From positions 62,001-126,000 of the forward strand of contig MEHQ01000803.1 in NCBI GenBank assembly GCA_008828725.1: a DNA stretch of 64,000 nucleotides. The letters run 5' to 3'. The notes beneath the pieces are model-generated. The model did not search any database. It was not told the origin of the DNA and worked only from the letters and a program-made list of their open reading frames with translations. A program made the translations under genes and the position numbers. The DNA comes from Saccharina japonica. Lineage: Eukaryota > Sar > Phaeophyceae > Laminariales > Laminariaceae. How positions within the stretch are numbered: the first letter of the stretch is position 1; each line of letters starts with the position of its first letter. Shown here piece after piece: positions 1 through 10,680 of the stretch.

Positions 1-424
1 TGCGAATCTCATGTACCAGGTATGTTATTTTGAGAACCACGGAGAACCGGGTACCGGTATTACACATCCCTGATAAAAAATCCGGCTTGTACCGGTATTA
101 TACATGCCTGGTCGAGATCCGGCCTAAGCTTACCACAGTTTCACATCTGTACCGTGTAGATTTTGACTGTGGCCCCTCCGTCTGTTGTGAGCTCTGACTC
201 GACGCGTGTTTTGGGCTGTGGTTTGCTCTCCCCCGCGGTGTGTTCTGGTCCGTGGGCGTATGTTCTGGCCCTCGGTCTGTTGTGAACCTCCGCCTGTTCC
301 CTCGGAGGGTGGCTTACCATTTATTCCAGAAAATGGTTGGGGGATTTATTCCAGAAAATGGTTTGACACACCCTTTGTACGTGCGAGACGAGCGTAACTA
401 CGGTAACCCTATAGCCCCAAGAGC

Positions 425-505
425 CGATCAGACCGATCAGACCGATCAGACCGATCAGACCGATCAGACCGATCAGACCGATCAGACCGATCAGACCGAT
501 CAGAC
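425..505. repeat. 9-bp microsatellite (GATCAGACC)x9
   Basis: Nine perfect copies of GATCAGACC. The period is a multiple of three, so every frame stays open and gives spurious three-residue repeat peptides on both strands. Confidence 0.95.
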
Positions 506-512
506 CCATATG

Positions 513-641
513 CAAGGCACGTACCGTAAAGGGGAGGGGGGGAGAAGAGCCTACTCAGTGACCATGTTAAAGTCACGACTAAAGAGGGAGAGAGAAAAGA
601 AGGGGGCGGAGATAATAACTGGGATGGGAAATAAATAAATA
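513..641 (+). mobile_element. SINE 3' fragment
   Basis: Matches the 3' half of the SINE family seen at 17908-18261 and 24221-24540: the GGGGGAGGAG...AGAAGAGCC block, a diverged CCGGATCTGAGTTACGAC block, then GAAGATAATAAATGGGA and an A-rich tail made of AAAT repeats. The tRNA-like head is missing, as expected for a 5'-truncated copy. Confidence 0.7.
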
Positions 642-839
642 AATACATAAATCAACCAATGCTTATATATAGCAGTAGCGCCTTTTTGTCTCGTGTATAG
701 TGTATGCCAACCATAGTAGTAGTTTCGAATAGGCGGTGTCATGAGCTCTCTCTATTCTGGCGAGCTGTTTTTGGCGTTCTTATCCGTCCTTTATTCTGGC
801 GTTTTGGACTTTCGTATGTTACGTGTGATGTGTCATGAC

Positions 840-1036
840 CCATTTTTTTCTTTCTTTTTTTTTTCCATCCCATTTAATATCTTCGCACTTCTGTCCCTTT
901 CCCTCCATAGTCGTAACTCAGATCCGGGGACACAAAGTAGGCTCTTCTTCCTCCTGCCCATTACGGCTCGTGCCTTGATTTTTATCGCGCAGAGGGTTCA
1001 GCATTCCCAACGCTCGTCGACTTTTATCGAAGTTTG
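840..1036 (-). mobile_element. SINE, 5'-truncated
   Basis: Reverse orientation: T-rich tail at about 846-866, then CCATCCCATTTAATATCTTC, GTCGTAACTCAGATCCGGGG and CTCGTCGACTTTTATCGAAG. These are the reverse complement of the SINE body. The tRNA-like head is absent. Confidence 0.75.
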
Positions 1037-1490
1037 CTGACTCACGCTCTCGCGCTTTCAGATTTGTTTTTGTTTTTTTTTAATTCTGGCGTTTTGGACT
1101 TTCGTATGATACGTATGATGTGTCATGGCCCATGGAATGTTTTGACCCTCCGCATGGAACCCGTTGTACTTGTTCCTGGTACTATATATGGTATACAAGT
1201 ATGGTATGCTCTATATGCTCTGGCCCTCCGTCTTTTCTGGCGCGTCGTCTGTTTCTAGTCTTCCGTACATATGATGCATATGTCCTGGCCCTCTGTCTGC
1301 CCTTGTTCTGACCCTCCCGTCTGTTTTGACGTTTTGACCCGCGTTGTATCATATGTGTTGCCCCATACCCCACATTATGGTCTGGCCCATCGTGTTTTTA
1401 TGACCCGTGATATTTATTGTCTGGCCCGTCCCGTCGTATGTTCTGGCCCCGTGGTATATTGTTTTCCGGCTGACCGGCCACTATGAATAG

Positions 1491-1589
1491 GTCCAAGCTA
1501 AAGACTACGACTTGGCGTCGTCCCTGGAGCGCGAGCTGGCCAGCTTCTTGCGCCGGAACGACATGAACTTCGAGGACGATGCCAATTAG
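1491..1589 (+). CDS. Terminal coding exon of an unidentified protein
   Basis: An open segment of 32 codons plus TAG, preceded by an AG acceptor (ctatgaatag). It reads VQAKDYDLASSLERELASFL, then RRNDMNFEDDAN and stop. The charged, amphipathic composition, balanced codon use and sharp boundaries differ from the surrounding repeats, so I read it as the last exon of a plus-strand gene whose other exons lie left of the window. I do not recognise the protein. The acceptor lacks a strong polypyrimidine tract, which lowers confidence. The following 300 bases, with two AATAAA-containing stretches near 1692 and 1805, would be the 3' UTR. Confidence 0.5.
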   Translation, partial: VQAKDYDLASSLERELASFLRRNDMNFEDDAN

Positions 1590-1889
1590 TCTTATCTGCT
1601 TGCTGCTGCTGCTGCTGCTGCTACTGTGGCTGACTGATCGGTCATCAGGATCAATTTCGAAAGGTCCTGAACAACGAGCCACCACCCTGCGAAATAAACT
1701 CGTGCAACTGCCATTCACTGATGCTGTCTGATTGCTGTGGCCGAGGCCGGCCGGGGGGGTCAGCAGCTTCAATCTGGAAAGACCCTAATTGACCCACAGA
1801 CTTGCAAATAAACTCGTGCAACACCAGTATAAAACTGGTTTGGTGTCTGATTGGTCGAGACCGGCCTTTCGGCCTGCCGTTTTATTGGG
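1590..1889 (+). other. Probable 3' UTR / flank
   Basis: Contains a GCT run (about 1602-1622) and two related AAATAAACTCGTGCAAC segments (about 1693 and 1806). Either could supply an AATAAA polyadenylation signal for the exon ending at 1589. No other feature is seen. Confidence 0.3.
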
Positions 1890-2874
1890 GGGAAATTCCT
1901 CAGAAACAGGCGGTGGGGGACGCGCCATCGCCTCTGCCGACCTCGAGGCTCACAAAAAAGGTTGGGGTTAGGATTCTTAGGGTTAGGGTCGGGTTGGATC
2001 TGGGTCGACGTGCAAGATAGAAATGAACTATAGCAGTGGTGTGGTCCTGCACGAGTTTTCTTTGAATTTTGGGGCATCCATCATTCGCTTGAAAGAGAGG
2101 CAAGGCGAATGAATGTACCCTCCCCTCCTGGTGTTGTAGGGATGCGAGGGCCTATCTATGGCCATGCATGCGACTACGGCCATGCGTGACATAAGCATGA
2201 GTACCCCACATGAGCATGAGTACCCCCCCGTGCTTCGTCTCGAAAGGGATGCGTGGTCAATGGTCAAACGACTATGGCAAGCAACAAATGAGTACGCCCC
2301 CCTCCCGACGCTGTCATCCATATTCCTTTAGAGGGCCTAGCCCGAAAAGGGTATCTACCAGACCAACATGCAAAAGTGCGTGCATCTGATTTCACTGAAG
2401 CTCCAGACCTACGTAAGTTTCCCATCAAACTATCCCTAACGAATTGGTGCCCCTACCGGATATCCNGGGAAATTCCTCAGAAACAGGCGGTGGGGGACGC
2501 GCCATCGCCTCTGCCGACCTCGAGGCTCACAAAAAAGGTTGGGGTTAGGATTCTTAGGGTTAGGGTCGGGTTGGATCTGGGTCGACGTGCAAGATAGAAA
2601 TGAACTATAGCAGTGGTGTGGTCCTGCACGAGTTTTCTTTGAATTTTGGGGCATCCATCATTCGCTTGAAAGAGAGGCAAGGCGAATGAATGTACCCTCC
2701 CCTCCTGGTGTTGTAGGGATGCGAGGGCCTATCTATGGCCATGCATGCGACTACGGCCATGCGTGACATAAGCATGAGTACCCCACATGAGCATGAGTAC
2801 CCCCCCGTGCTTCGTCTCGAAAGGGATGCGTGGTCAATGGTCAAACGACTATGGCAAGCAACAAATGAGTACCC
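1890..2874. repeat. Identical 408-bp duplication joined near an N
   Basis: 1890-2297 and 2467-2874 are the same sequence at an offset of 577 bases, identical as far as I can read. The second copy begins immediately after the single N at 2466. Each copy includes a GGGTTAGG-type tract, the dispersed repeat R1 (GTAGGGATGCGAGGG...) and the R1 tail ending at GAGTAC plus a C run. A perfect copy starting at an N looks like two overlapping contig ends placed in series. Confidence 0.85.
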
Positions 2875-3230
2875 CCCCCCCCCCCCCCCCCCCCCGGCCT
2901 ACCAGGGAGTCAAACCCCGAAGGCAGTTCCCGATTGGCGGTCTAGCTTTGGCTTGTCAGGGCCTCTTCAGACTCAACGTGCTAGTTTTAGTGTGGGGGTT
3001 CCCATGACGGCTGGCCCGTCAAGGCCTCTTTCTACTTAATATACCAGTTTTAGTGTGGGAGTCCTTGACGGCTGTCCGTCACGGTCAACCGACACATTTT
3101 TCTCGTCAGAAAAGGCGCCACGGAACCCCTCCCCTCCGTTACGGGATTCTAGGGGTGCGAAGGTCTCTATGGTGATGCATGGTATGAGTACACCCCCCCC
3201 CCCCCCCCCATCAGGGGATCCGGGGGGTTT
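2872..3230. repeat. Poly-C tracts and R1 fragments
   Basis: A run of about 24 C (2872-2895), a 70-base unit with CAGTTTTAGTGTGGG...TTGACGGCTG occurring twice (about 2945-3085), then an R1 fragment ending ATGAGTACA and 17 C (3193-3209). There is no coding signal. The 3230-3611 stretch after it holds only T-rich low-complexity DNA. Confidence 0.6.
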
Positions 3231-3611
3231 CACCACGCCTCAACAATGAAAACGCTGGAAAAACGAGGGAGGAGGGGCTGCGGGCAAGGCGTTGGGGCGT
3301 TTCGCGCACACGTTGTTACTGTACTCGTACTGCTGTTGTGTTTTTTTCACGAGTGTCGTAAGAAAATATATAGGCTAGGCTCCTCGGCTGCCTGCGAAAT
3401 CGGGAATGCCGTCGAAACTCTTATTCTACCTATTCGCAAGCTGCGTGTTTGTGTGGGTATTTTTTCTGTTTTTTTGTTTTTTTGTTTTCATTATTTGTGT
3501 TGTGTTTTTCTTTTGTCTGGTTTCGTGCTCGAGTGTGATGCTTTCTCCCCTGCAAGCAAAAAGAAGGAGAAAAAGTAATACCCTGTCAGTAAAGGCTGGG
3601 CACGACATGAC

Positions 3612-4372
3612 TCAAGGAATAAAGAGGAAAATAAATTACGTTGAAAAAAACGAGGACAGGAATTTTACTTAATGATTTACTCAAAAAGAGAGCACACGAA
3701 ATGACTTTTGATTGGGCGAGGGCATGAAATTGCTTGAAAAAGTGAGGATACGTAACAACTTGAAACAAAGAGGAGGGCATGAAAGCCACTTGAAAAAGAG
3801 AGGACACACGAAACGGCATGAAAAGGCGAGGACGCAAAATAACTTAAAAAGCGAGGACACGAATCGACTTGACAAATTCAGGACACCTCGTAACGACTTG
3901 AAAAGGAGGAAACGAAATGGCTTTTTAAAAAAGACAAGAAATGGGCAGGACATGATTTTAAAAAGCGAGGATTAGGGCCCGTTTTAACGAAGAAGAAAAA
4001 AAAACAATTTGGAAAAAAAAGTATTCAAATCCGCTTTTCATTGGTCAACACACGCACCAGCACCAAAGATTAGGATCTATGCATAATATGTGGTGCTGGT
4101 GCGTGTGTTGACCAATGAAGAGCGAATTTGAATTTTATTTTTTCCAAATTGAATTTATTTTATACCTGGTACTCGTTAATTCGGGCCCTTACAGTCAGGA
4201 AATTGCTTCAAAAAGCGAGGACTTGAAACGACTTGAAAAATCGAGGTGACTACTCGTAAACTACTTGAAAACCCGAGGACACGAAATAATGACTTGAACA
4301 AGCGGGCACACGAAACGACTGGAAAAAAACGAGGGCACGACACGACTTGAACAAGCGAGGACAAAGAAGGAA
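3612..4372. repeat. Degenerate minisatellite, unit about 25-30 bp
   Basis: Tandem diverged copies of a unit resembling GACTTGAAAAAGCGAGGACA on the plus strand, from about 3612 to 3973 and resuming at 4192-4372. The array is split by the foldback MITE at 3975-4188. The apparent open frames here are read-through of the repeat. Confidence 0.85.
3975..4188. mobile_element. Foldback MITE 'M', TTA target duplication
   Basis: A near-complete palindrome. It starts GGGCCCGTTTTAACGA and ends TCGTTAATTCGGGCCC. The arms meet around CAACACACGCACCAGCACC / GGTGCTGGTGCGTGTGTTG. TTA is duplicated at 3972-3974 and 4189-4191. A GGGCCC-type terminus with a 3-bp TTA/TAA duplication is typical of Tourist-like (PIF/Harbinger) MITEs. 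The right arm carries an extra CCTGGTA relative to the copy at 49812. It interrupts a minisatellite, so the empty site is obvious. Confidence 0.9.
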
Positions 4373-6862
4373 CTTCCGTGCTATACAGAGGACACTGGGG
4401 AACTGTTAATAGCAGTCCAGCGTCAAGTGGACGATTTACGGTAACCCTGGTTGATCCAGAGTGGAGACAGGTGATACGTGGCCGCGGTTGGTATTGATTA
4501 GGAGGGGCACAAATAAACCACAAGCCGAAGAATGCCACTTCGTTATTGTGCGAATACGTACGAAGATTTTATAGAGGGGGTGGATAAGCCGTGCGGCATG
4601 AAGGACACGTTCCGTTTCCCACGCTTGTCTTTTTTACGATATTATCGATACCGGTACATACAGTAAATAAAATCGGTATGGTACGGCTGTTCTTGCACAG
4701 GATATCACAACGGCAAGAATATCCTAAGATCTACAGCAGTATACGATGTAGAGGATCTAGATGACATAGAGGATCTACTAGATAGATCATCTGGACCGTG
4801 ATTTGTCCCGTGATTGAAGTCATTCCCAGGGGACGCCCAGTAGACACAAGAGAAACGTGCCAAGGGTGGATGGACGCACGCCATACGCCGAGCTCTAAAC
4901 ACTCGTTCACACCCCGCACTCACTCGTTTTCCACGATTTTTCTTGTACTTTTCATGTATTTACTGCTGCTGCTGCTGCTGTGTATTTCATCAGTCAGTGC
5001 CCTTCCTCCCTCCTTCTCTCCCTGTACAAAATACGTGTATCTCCTTCAATATGGTACTTATGCTGCTGCTGTGCTTCTTAAAGGTGTCGACTATAAAAAA
5101 GAGTATACTCTATTCTATGATTATATGTAATAGTAATGCTGTAGTGTATTGTCTACTTTATACCGGGTACACGCTGTATCTCTACCCTCACATCCAGCTG
5201 TGGTAAGCGTACTCTCTCCAAACATTAAAAGACCGATGTTCGGAGCACCGTAACTAGTGACGGCCGTCGAACGATAATTGAGTTCGATGCGTACGATACC
5301 GAGAAAAAACGTAAAATCGATACATACGATTTCGATATTCGACACGTCGAAAAATTTCGTTCAGTATCAGCCAAAAAAGTACACAGGGATGCCAAGGGAT
5401 GGAGGGCAAAACGCGTTCGACACGGTATTCGTATCGAAGTCCGGTAATTCGATATATCGGAAAATTCGATACATTGGATATCGGATATTTCGGTATATAA
5501 AAAAATCGATACGATATCCAACACTAACCGTACCCCTACACGTACAATACGTAGGTACGTGTGTGTATGCCATGCAAAAGAAGAAAAAACCACCCCCAGC
5601 TAACATATCCCTATGTCCCCTTGAACCCATCCAACCCTCAGGACAATCAGGACAATCACACACCCCTCCCCTGATACGGGCACCACGGCACCCCCCGATC
5701 AACAACACATATACAAGCATTCGTCAAGTTTTCACCATACATCTGCATCTGCCTACGAAGAGTAAAACGCAACAACAACAAAAAAAACTTGACATGCCTC
5801 CCTGCCCACTTCACTTCACCAACCAACGCAACGACGCTTATCTTTCTGCGAATGAATTCCGAAATTTCGCAAGCTGAAAAATTGTCCGAAATTTGACGAA
5901 AATGGTCGCATAAGACACGAAGGATCACGCTTCTTTCAAAATCAAAAGGTGGCCCGGGGCAGAAAAAGGACTTGGTCGTGAGAGGAACACCAACACACCC
6001 CTTTTTGTTGACGAACAGCAACCAGTTTACGTTAAAAGAGCATGGTGCCCGTGCCCCCCCCCCCCCGCTCTTTCTGGTGGACAATCCACGAGAATCCCGC
6101 TCCGCCCCCCCGCCCCCGCTCCTCCCCCTGCTGCTACACAACAAGCACATCACCAATCGACACCAACAGCTACCTACTGTAGTATAATAGTGGAATAATA
6201 CGAAGCTTCGTAGGGTACATGCCCTGCCCGAAACACAAAACCCCTTCCCCCGAGCGATCTCTGGCAGACGTAGGCAGGGTCAACCGCTCTCTTCCTCTCT
6301 CTTGAGAGATACTTCACACAAATAATACTCCACCCATGAACAAGTGAACAAGCACACACACCGCACAATCCCTTCCCTTCCCCTCCCCGACAAAAACACC
6401 GAGCAAAAAGTACGACAACAGCAGAAGCAGTAACACAACAACAGTAGTACTACTAGTAGGAGTACGACAACAGTAGTAGTAGGGGTACGTCAACAGCAGT
6501 AGTAGTAAAAGTAGTAGCGACGAGTATCACGGCTTCTCCTATCGAGCGATAAAATGAGCAAAAGGGGTTTTCCGCAGCGAGAAAATCCCTTCTAAAAAAC
6601 CAAATGGAGTCGGCAAGGGATTTTCCACCAATCAGAAAACTCCTAAAAAAAATAGACCAATCAGGACACTCCTTGAAAGAAAACAGACCAATAAAAAACC
6701 TTAAACGGAATATGAGTAGAATACCCCTTGAAAAAAGAAGAAGATAAATCACACCAACCAAACACCAACCAACCAATCTCTTTTTTTTTGTGTTGTTATA
6801 CTAGCGCGACGGTAACTCGTCCGGACTGCTGTATGAGCAAATCGTTTTGATGCTTTGTCATA
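4373..6862. other. No gene recognised
   Basis: AT/GC-mixed DNA with a CGATA-rich stretch (about 5270-5540), a TGCTGC microsatellite (about 4971) and CAGTAGTAG-type trinucleotide runs (about 6420-6510). The longest open frame (5278-5877) is low-complexity and shows no recognisable domain, so I do not call it. Confidence 0.5.
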
Positions 6863-7063
6863 ACATACAGGAAACCAACTAAGAAACGCAGACTCTGAGA
6901 CACAAGAAAGGCAGGCTGAGATTGTACAGGAACACAATAAATCCGGGAGCCGCTATACTGAAGTTGACGAAGAACGCATCCTCTCTCAGATAAGAAATAC
7001 AATCTGGGTCTGTACTCTGTTTCTTGCTACTAATAGGTGTCCTGTACCGCTGTATATACAGCA
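6863..7063. mobile_element. MITE family 'I' (TACAGTACAGGACACC ends), diverged
   Basis: Related to the copies at 12327-12657 and 23568-23745: ACAGGAAACCAACTAAGAAA at the left, the internal GGGAG(C/T)CG(C/T)TAT block, GCATCCTCTCTCAGATAAGAAA and TAGGTGTCCTGTACCGCTGT at the right. Terminal inverted repeats are recognisable but diverged. Confidence 0.6.
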
Positions 7064-7071
7064 GTATGATA

Positions 7072-7150
7072 CCACCCTGGGCGGGAATATAAGGACCATT
7101 TAGTCTTAATAGTAATGTGTAAACGGTCCATATATTTAAGCCCAGAGTGG
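7072..7150. mobile_element. Stowaway-like palindromic MITE 'J', diverged
   Basis: Arms CCCTGGGCGGGAATATAAGGACC and GGTCCATATATTTAAGCCCAGAGTGG form an imperfect inverted repeat like the clean copy at 22859-22939. Confidence 0.5.
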
Positions 7151-8456
7151 TCGTGGTTTCGCGCGCTATATGCGTATAGCCGGAACTGCTTGTGGCATAT
7201 GCTCCTTTTCTCTGTATACACCAACCCGTGTTCAACTCACGTAAAAAGGAAAAACAAAAGCAAAGAGGAAGAGCGACGATTGCTCCCTGTCTGCGGTAGA
7301 GCTATGTAACAACGTCACACCGTAAACGGTCAAGGAAATGCAAAAAAATGGGGGGGGGGGAGGAATAAAAGAAAAAAACTGGGCTAGGAGTACGCCAAGG
7401 GCAACTTTTCTCTTCAACTACTTGCAAATAGTGTACAAGTCTATTCCCAAGTGTTTTCCCCGGCCCCTGGGTCAAGTTCCAAAGTCCAAAAGCGATTAAT
7501 GAGAGTCGTCTGCATCAAATCTCCTTGGCTTACGTACCTATCGAGTCGAAACAAGCAGCACGGCAGCCGCTGCGCTACGCTTGCGCGCATGGTGTCGCCT
7601 GCACCACAAGCTTGCTACAAACGTTGATAACACACAACGCTCAATCAACCAATGACCATAAATCATGGCCCCAAAACGAGCGAAATGAGGACAATGTCGA
7701 TCCGACAAAGCAACAAGCGTTGCGACGACGGTGGTGACGCAACAGCGACCACCAAAAGTAGAAGCGACCTTTTTTTTTTCGAGGGTCAAAAAGCGTTTGT
7801 TCCTTCCGTCGCGCCGGATAACGAAAAACAAAAAAGCCGCTGAACCGCGAGCAGCCAACACCTTCTGCACGAACGAGCGTATCGTTTTCCTGAGATTTCG
7901 CCCCGTTATTCTCTCTCCTCGCACCGCAATAAACAAAACCAAGCCCAGCAAAGCCAGGCCAAGCTAAATCTAAACTCATCCAAAGCAAACCCACACAAAA
8001 AAAAAAAATGGAGCCAATCAAATCCAGCGCCTAGAACGACCGGCGTCTCCGCCCGTTTCCCTCACGTTCTCTCTTCACCCAGTCAGTACCGCTCGTCTTT
8101 CGTGCGCTCATCTTTCTCTTTCAGAAAAAAAAACCAAAAAAAACAGAAAACACACCAAATGAAATAATGCAGGCTCGCCATCACAACAACAGCACCCCCG
8201 TCCCTCCGGTACAAAAACCTACCACGGTACTGCTACGTACTACTCGTACTACCACCACTGCTACTACTGTGCTCTGCCGATTCTCTGGCCGTGCGCGGAA
8301 AGAAAACAATCTGAAAACAGGAACACAGATACACTACACAACCCCTCGAGCCCCCCAACACTCGACCTTACCTTCCCCAAAACTCGCGCGCCCATTTTTT
8401 TTTGCATCCCATCCAAAAACTCGCGCGCTTTTTCTTGGTAGGTATGTATAATTTTC
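7151..8456. other. No gene recognised
   Basis: Mixed sequence with A-rich runs and CCT-rich patches. Short overlapping open frames in both directions lack domains, plausible splice sites or consistent codon bias. Confidence 0.45.
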
Positions 8457-8796
8457 ACTTCACGCAACGCGCCGATTGGCCGACGCGATTTCACGCAACG
8501 CGCCGATTGGCCGGCGCGATTTCAAGCAACGCGCCCATTGGTCGGTGCGATATGCACCCATTGGCTGGCGCGATTTCACGCAACGCGCCTATTGGCTGGC
8601 GCGATTTCACGCAACGCACCTATTGGCTGGCGCGATTTCACGCAACGCGCCTATTGGCCGGCGCGATTTCACGCAACGCGCCCATTGGCTGGCGCGATTT
8701 CACGCAACGCGCCTATTGGCCGGCGCGATTTTACGCAACGGGCCTATTGCTCAGCGCGATTTCACGCAGCGCGCCTATTGGTCAACGCGATCAGGC
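8457..8796. repeat. 31-bp minisatellite with ATTGG and GGCGCG in each unit
   Basis: About eleven tandem units close to TTTCACGCAACGCGCC, then TATTGGCTGGCGCGA. The 31-base period shifts frame by one per unit, so the same repeat peptide appears in all three forward frames. Most units contain ATTGG (an inverted CCAAT box) and a GCGCGAT core. Confidence 0.95.
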
Positions 8797-9039
8797 GCAT
8801 GCTGGGCGAAGGGGGTCGGGGATAGCTGCGTTGCCGTGGCCGACCCACGATCGGCATGGGTTTCCTGGAGATTCGCAGCATGTCGGGCTTGCTCTTGTTG
8901 GGCGCTTCCAGAATGGTTGAGGATGCGCAGATCGCGCAGCGGTGAAGGTAGGTGTCGAGGGTTACACACCTGCTATGCACCAAAACAGTAGGGACAGGGT
9001 TATATAGGGTAGGGTTTGAGGTACTAGTAAATTTCAGTG

Positions 9040-9480
9040 ACAAGAGATACAGTCGTATGCGACAGCACTTAAGGAATTCGCAAATACCAAAATGTCCCGA
9101 ATTAAAAGGAGAAGATAAAATAGAGATCCGGAACCGTAACGATAGTAGTATTTTGTTTGTTGCTCCAGAGAGAATTAGGCGTTTTGGTTCTTATTATTTG
9201 GCTAAAAGAAGCCACTCCGATTGCAGCAGCGAGACAGCAGTGTTTGGTTGATCGCGTGGGTGGGAACACCAAGCGGGTACAGCACGGAACTGTGCTGGCA
9301 GACTGGTAAAGCACGCCAACAGACAGACAGGGCTGCTGCTTGTAGCTGGCCCAGCAAGCGGTTGCTGGACCAGATATTCCGAATAACCATTAAATTCCAA
9401 ACGCTCCGTTCACGTCGAAACAAAGTGGTGACATATTTTGCCTCGACTTTTGCGCAAATTTTGTTTTAGGACGCCATTCT
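9040..9480. repeat. Dispersed repeat shared with 59030-59230
   Basis: The segment at about 9230-9370 (GATCGCGTGGGTGGGAACACC, TACAGCACGGAACTGTGCTG, GCAGACTGGTA) matches 59104-59210 in order with interruptions. Neither side shows a long open frame, so I class it as an unnamed dispersed repeat. The flanks of this interval show nothing further. Confidence 0.5.
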
Positions 9481-9639
9481 TTGTACCGAAATTAGTGTGT
9501 GACACACACCCTATCTCACGATATCACGCAACAATAAATTGGAGCCTCGGGTCCAAAATAATACGACGAATTTTGTGAAATGCTGTCGGGTACAGAACGT
9601 AGCGATAAGACAAATGTCAAAACTGTACTGACAGGAGGT

Positions 9640-9860
9640 ATGGCCACTCCACTACCACACCACCAACGCCACAACTACCACCACCACCACCACCACCTGC
9701 ACCGCCACACTACACCACCACCCACCACAAGCATCCGCAACCCCCTCCATCGCCACCACACACGCCATCATGGTGTAGTGTGCTGTACGTAGTGGTAGGC
9801 ATTGGTACAATTAAAGTAACAGAGACATATGGCCACACCACCACCAGCACCACCAGCACG
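9640..9860. repeat. CCA/CAC-rich low-complexity tract
   Basis: Long runs of ACCACC and CACCAC on the plus strand, giving artefactual His/Pro/Thr-rich frames. Confidence 0.7.
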
Positions 9861-9899
9861 GAACCATGAAACACGACAACGTTATGAGCGCCCAACTGT

Positions 9900-10160
9900 T
9901 AGAGGTATCTCTACTAGGAGTAGGAGCGGTGCTTTCTATGGCTAAATGGCTCAGGCAAGCAACAAATGAATACGCTCCCCCCTCCCCCTTCATGCGACTC
10001 GCCCAACACCTCACGGCGCTTCGCCCGTCGTGCAAGCAACGTCTGCCTGGTTGGTGAAAATCCAACGTGCTCCGTCCCGGCGTTGTAGGGATGCGAGGGT
10101 CTATGGTCATACATGCGACTACGGCCATACACGACATGAGTACACCCCCTTCCCCCCCAA
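9900..10160 (+). mobile_element. Dispersed repeat R1, long copy
   Basis: Contains GGCTCAGGCAAGCAACAAATG, CATGCGACTCGCCCAACACC, GTCTGCCTGGTTGGTGAAAA, TTGTAGGGATGCGAGGGTCT and ends CGACATGAGTACACCCCC. The same order recurs at 39780-39998 (+) and, inverted, at 13385-13600, 42165-42445 and 46515-46770. The C/G run at one end is constant. No transposase or terminal repeats were found. Confidence 0.75.
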
Positions 10161-10319
10161 CGCACCTGGCACGCCGCTGGCCCCGGGCATCGTATGAGGT
10201 GGTGCAGGAGGGATGTGCACGGCTGACACCAAGGCATAGGACAAGGCTGACCGGAGCGAGTCCTCCCATCGCAATCGCGTAAGTGCAGCATCAAAAACTT
10301 CACACTCCGACACACCTTT

Positions 10320-10680
10320 CGGATGTCGGATGCGGGAATGGGGGGGGGGCGGTCGGGGGAGGGGAGACGGGGTGAGGGTGGGGATGGGCGTGGGAAGGGA
10401 AAGTGTGAGGGGGGGGGGGGCAGGGTTGAGGGGAAGGCGAGGGGGGGGGTGAGGAGGGAGGGTGGGGTTGGTGGTACATGTCGTGGTAGTGATGAGGGTA
10501 AGGGATTAGGGAAGGGTAGGGATAAGATGTAAGGGTTAGGATAGGAGTGTAAGGTATAGGTCAGGGTATAGGTTTGATAGGGATAGGGTAGGGGGTGGGG
10601 GGGCGAGGGCACCGGGGTGTAGGGCGGCAGCGGCAGCGGAAGCGGTGGAGGTGGGGAGGGGCACCGAGAGCGACTGGAGA
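10320..10680. repeat. G-rich tract with degenerate GGGTTAG-like motifs
   Basis: Strand-asymmetric G-rich DNA (long G runs at about 10339-10450) grading into GATGAGGGTAAGGGATTAGG, TAAGGGTTAGGATAGG and GATAGGGATAGGGTAGGG at 10490-10600. It is likely to form G-quadruplexes. It resembles decayed telomere-type repeats but is not a clean array. No gene is called from 10160 to 11900. Confidence 0.55.

Larger units (their letters stand above)
160..1470. repeat. Degenerate repeat zone at the left edge
   Basis: No gene is visible. The stretch is built from diverged short units related to TTCTGGCCCTCCGTCTGTT (around 180-300 and 1140-1460). A longer unit beginning TTCTGGCGTTTTGGACTTTC appears at about 797-845 and again at 1083-1130. 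Two SINE fragments and a 9-bp microsatellite interrupt it. If the exon at 1491 is real, this sequence is the intron before it. Confidence 0.5.

Noticed and set aside
240..638. ORF with DQT repeats
   Set aside because: Produced by a 9-bp microsatellite and a SINE fragment.
1968..1992. Telomere repeat (TTAGGG)
   Set aside because: Only two imperfect units in a transposon-like repeat; too short to be an interstitial telomere.
5278..5877. A 199-codon open frame
   Set aside because: Low-complexity composition from CGATA-rich DNA, no domain, no splice context.
8402..8991. Overlapping repeat-rich ORFs of about 170 codons
   Set aside because: They are three-frame translations of a 31-bp minisatellite.
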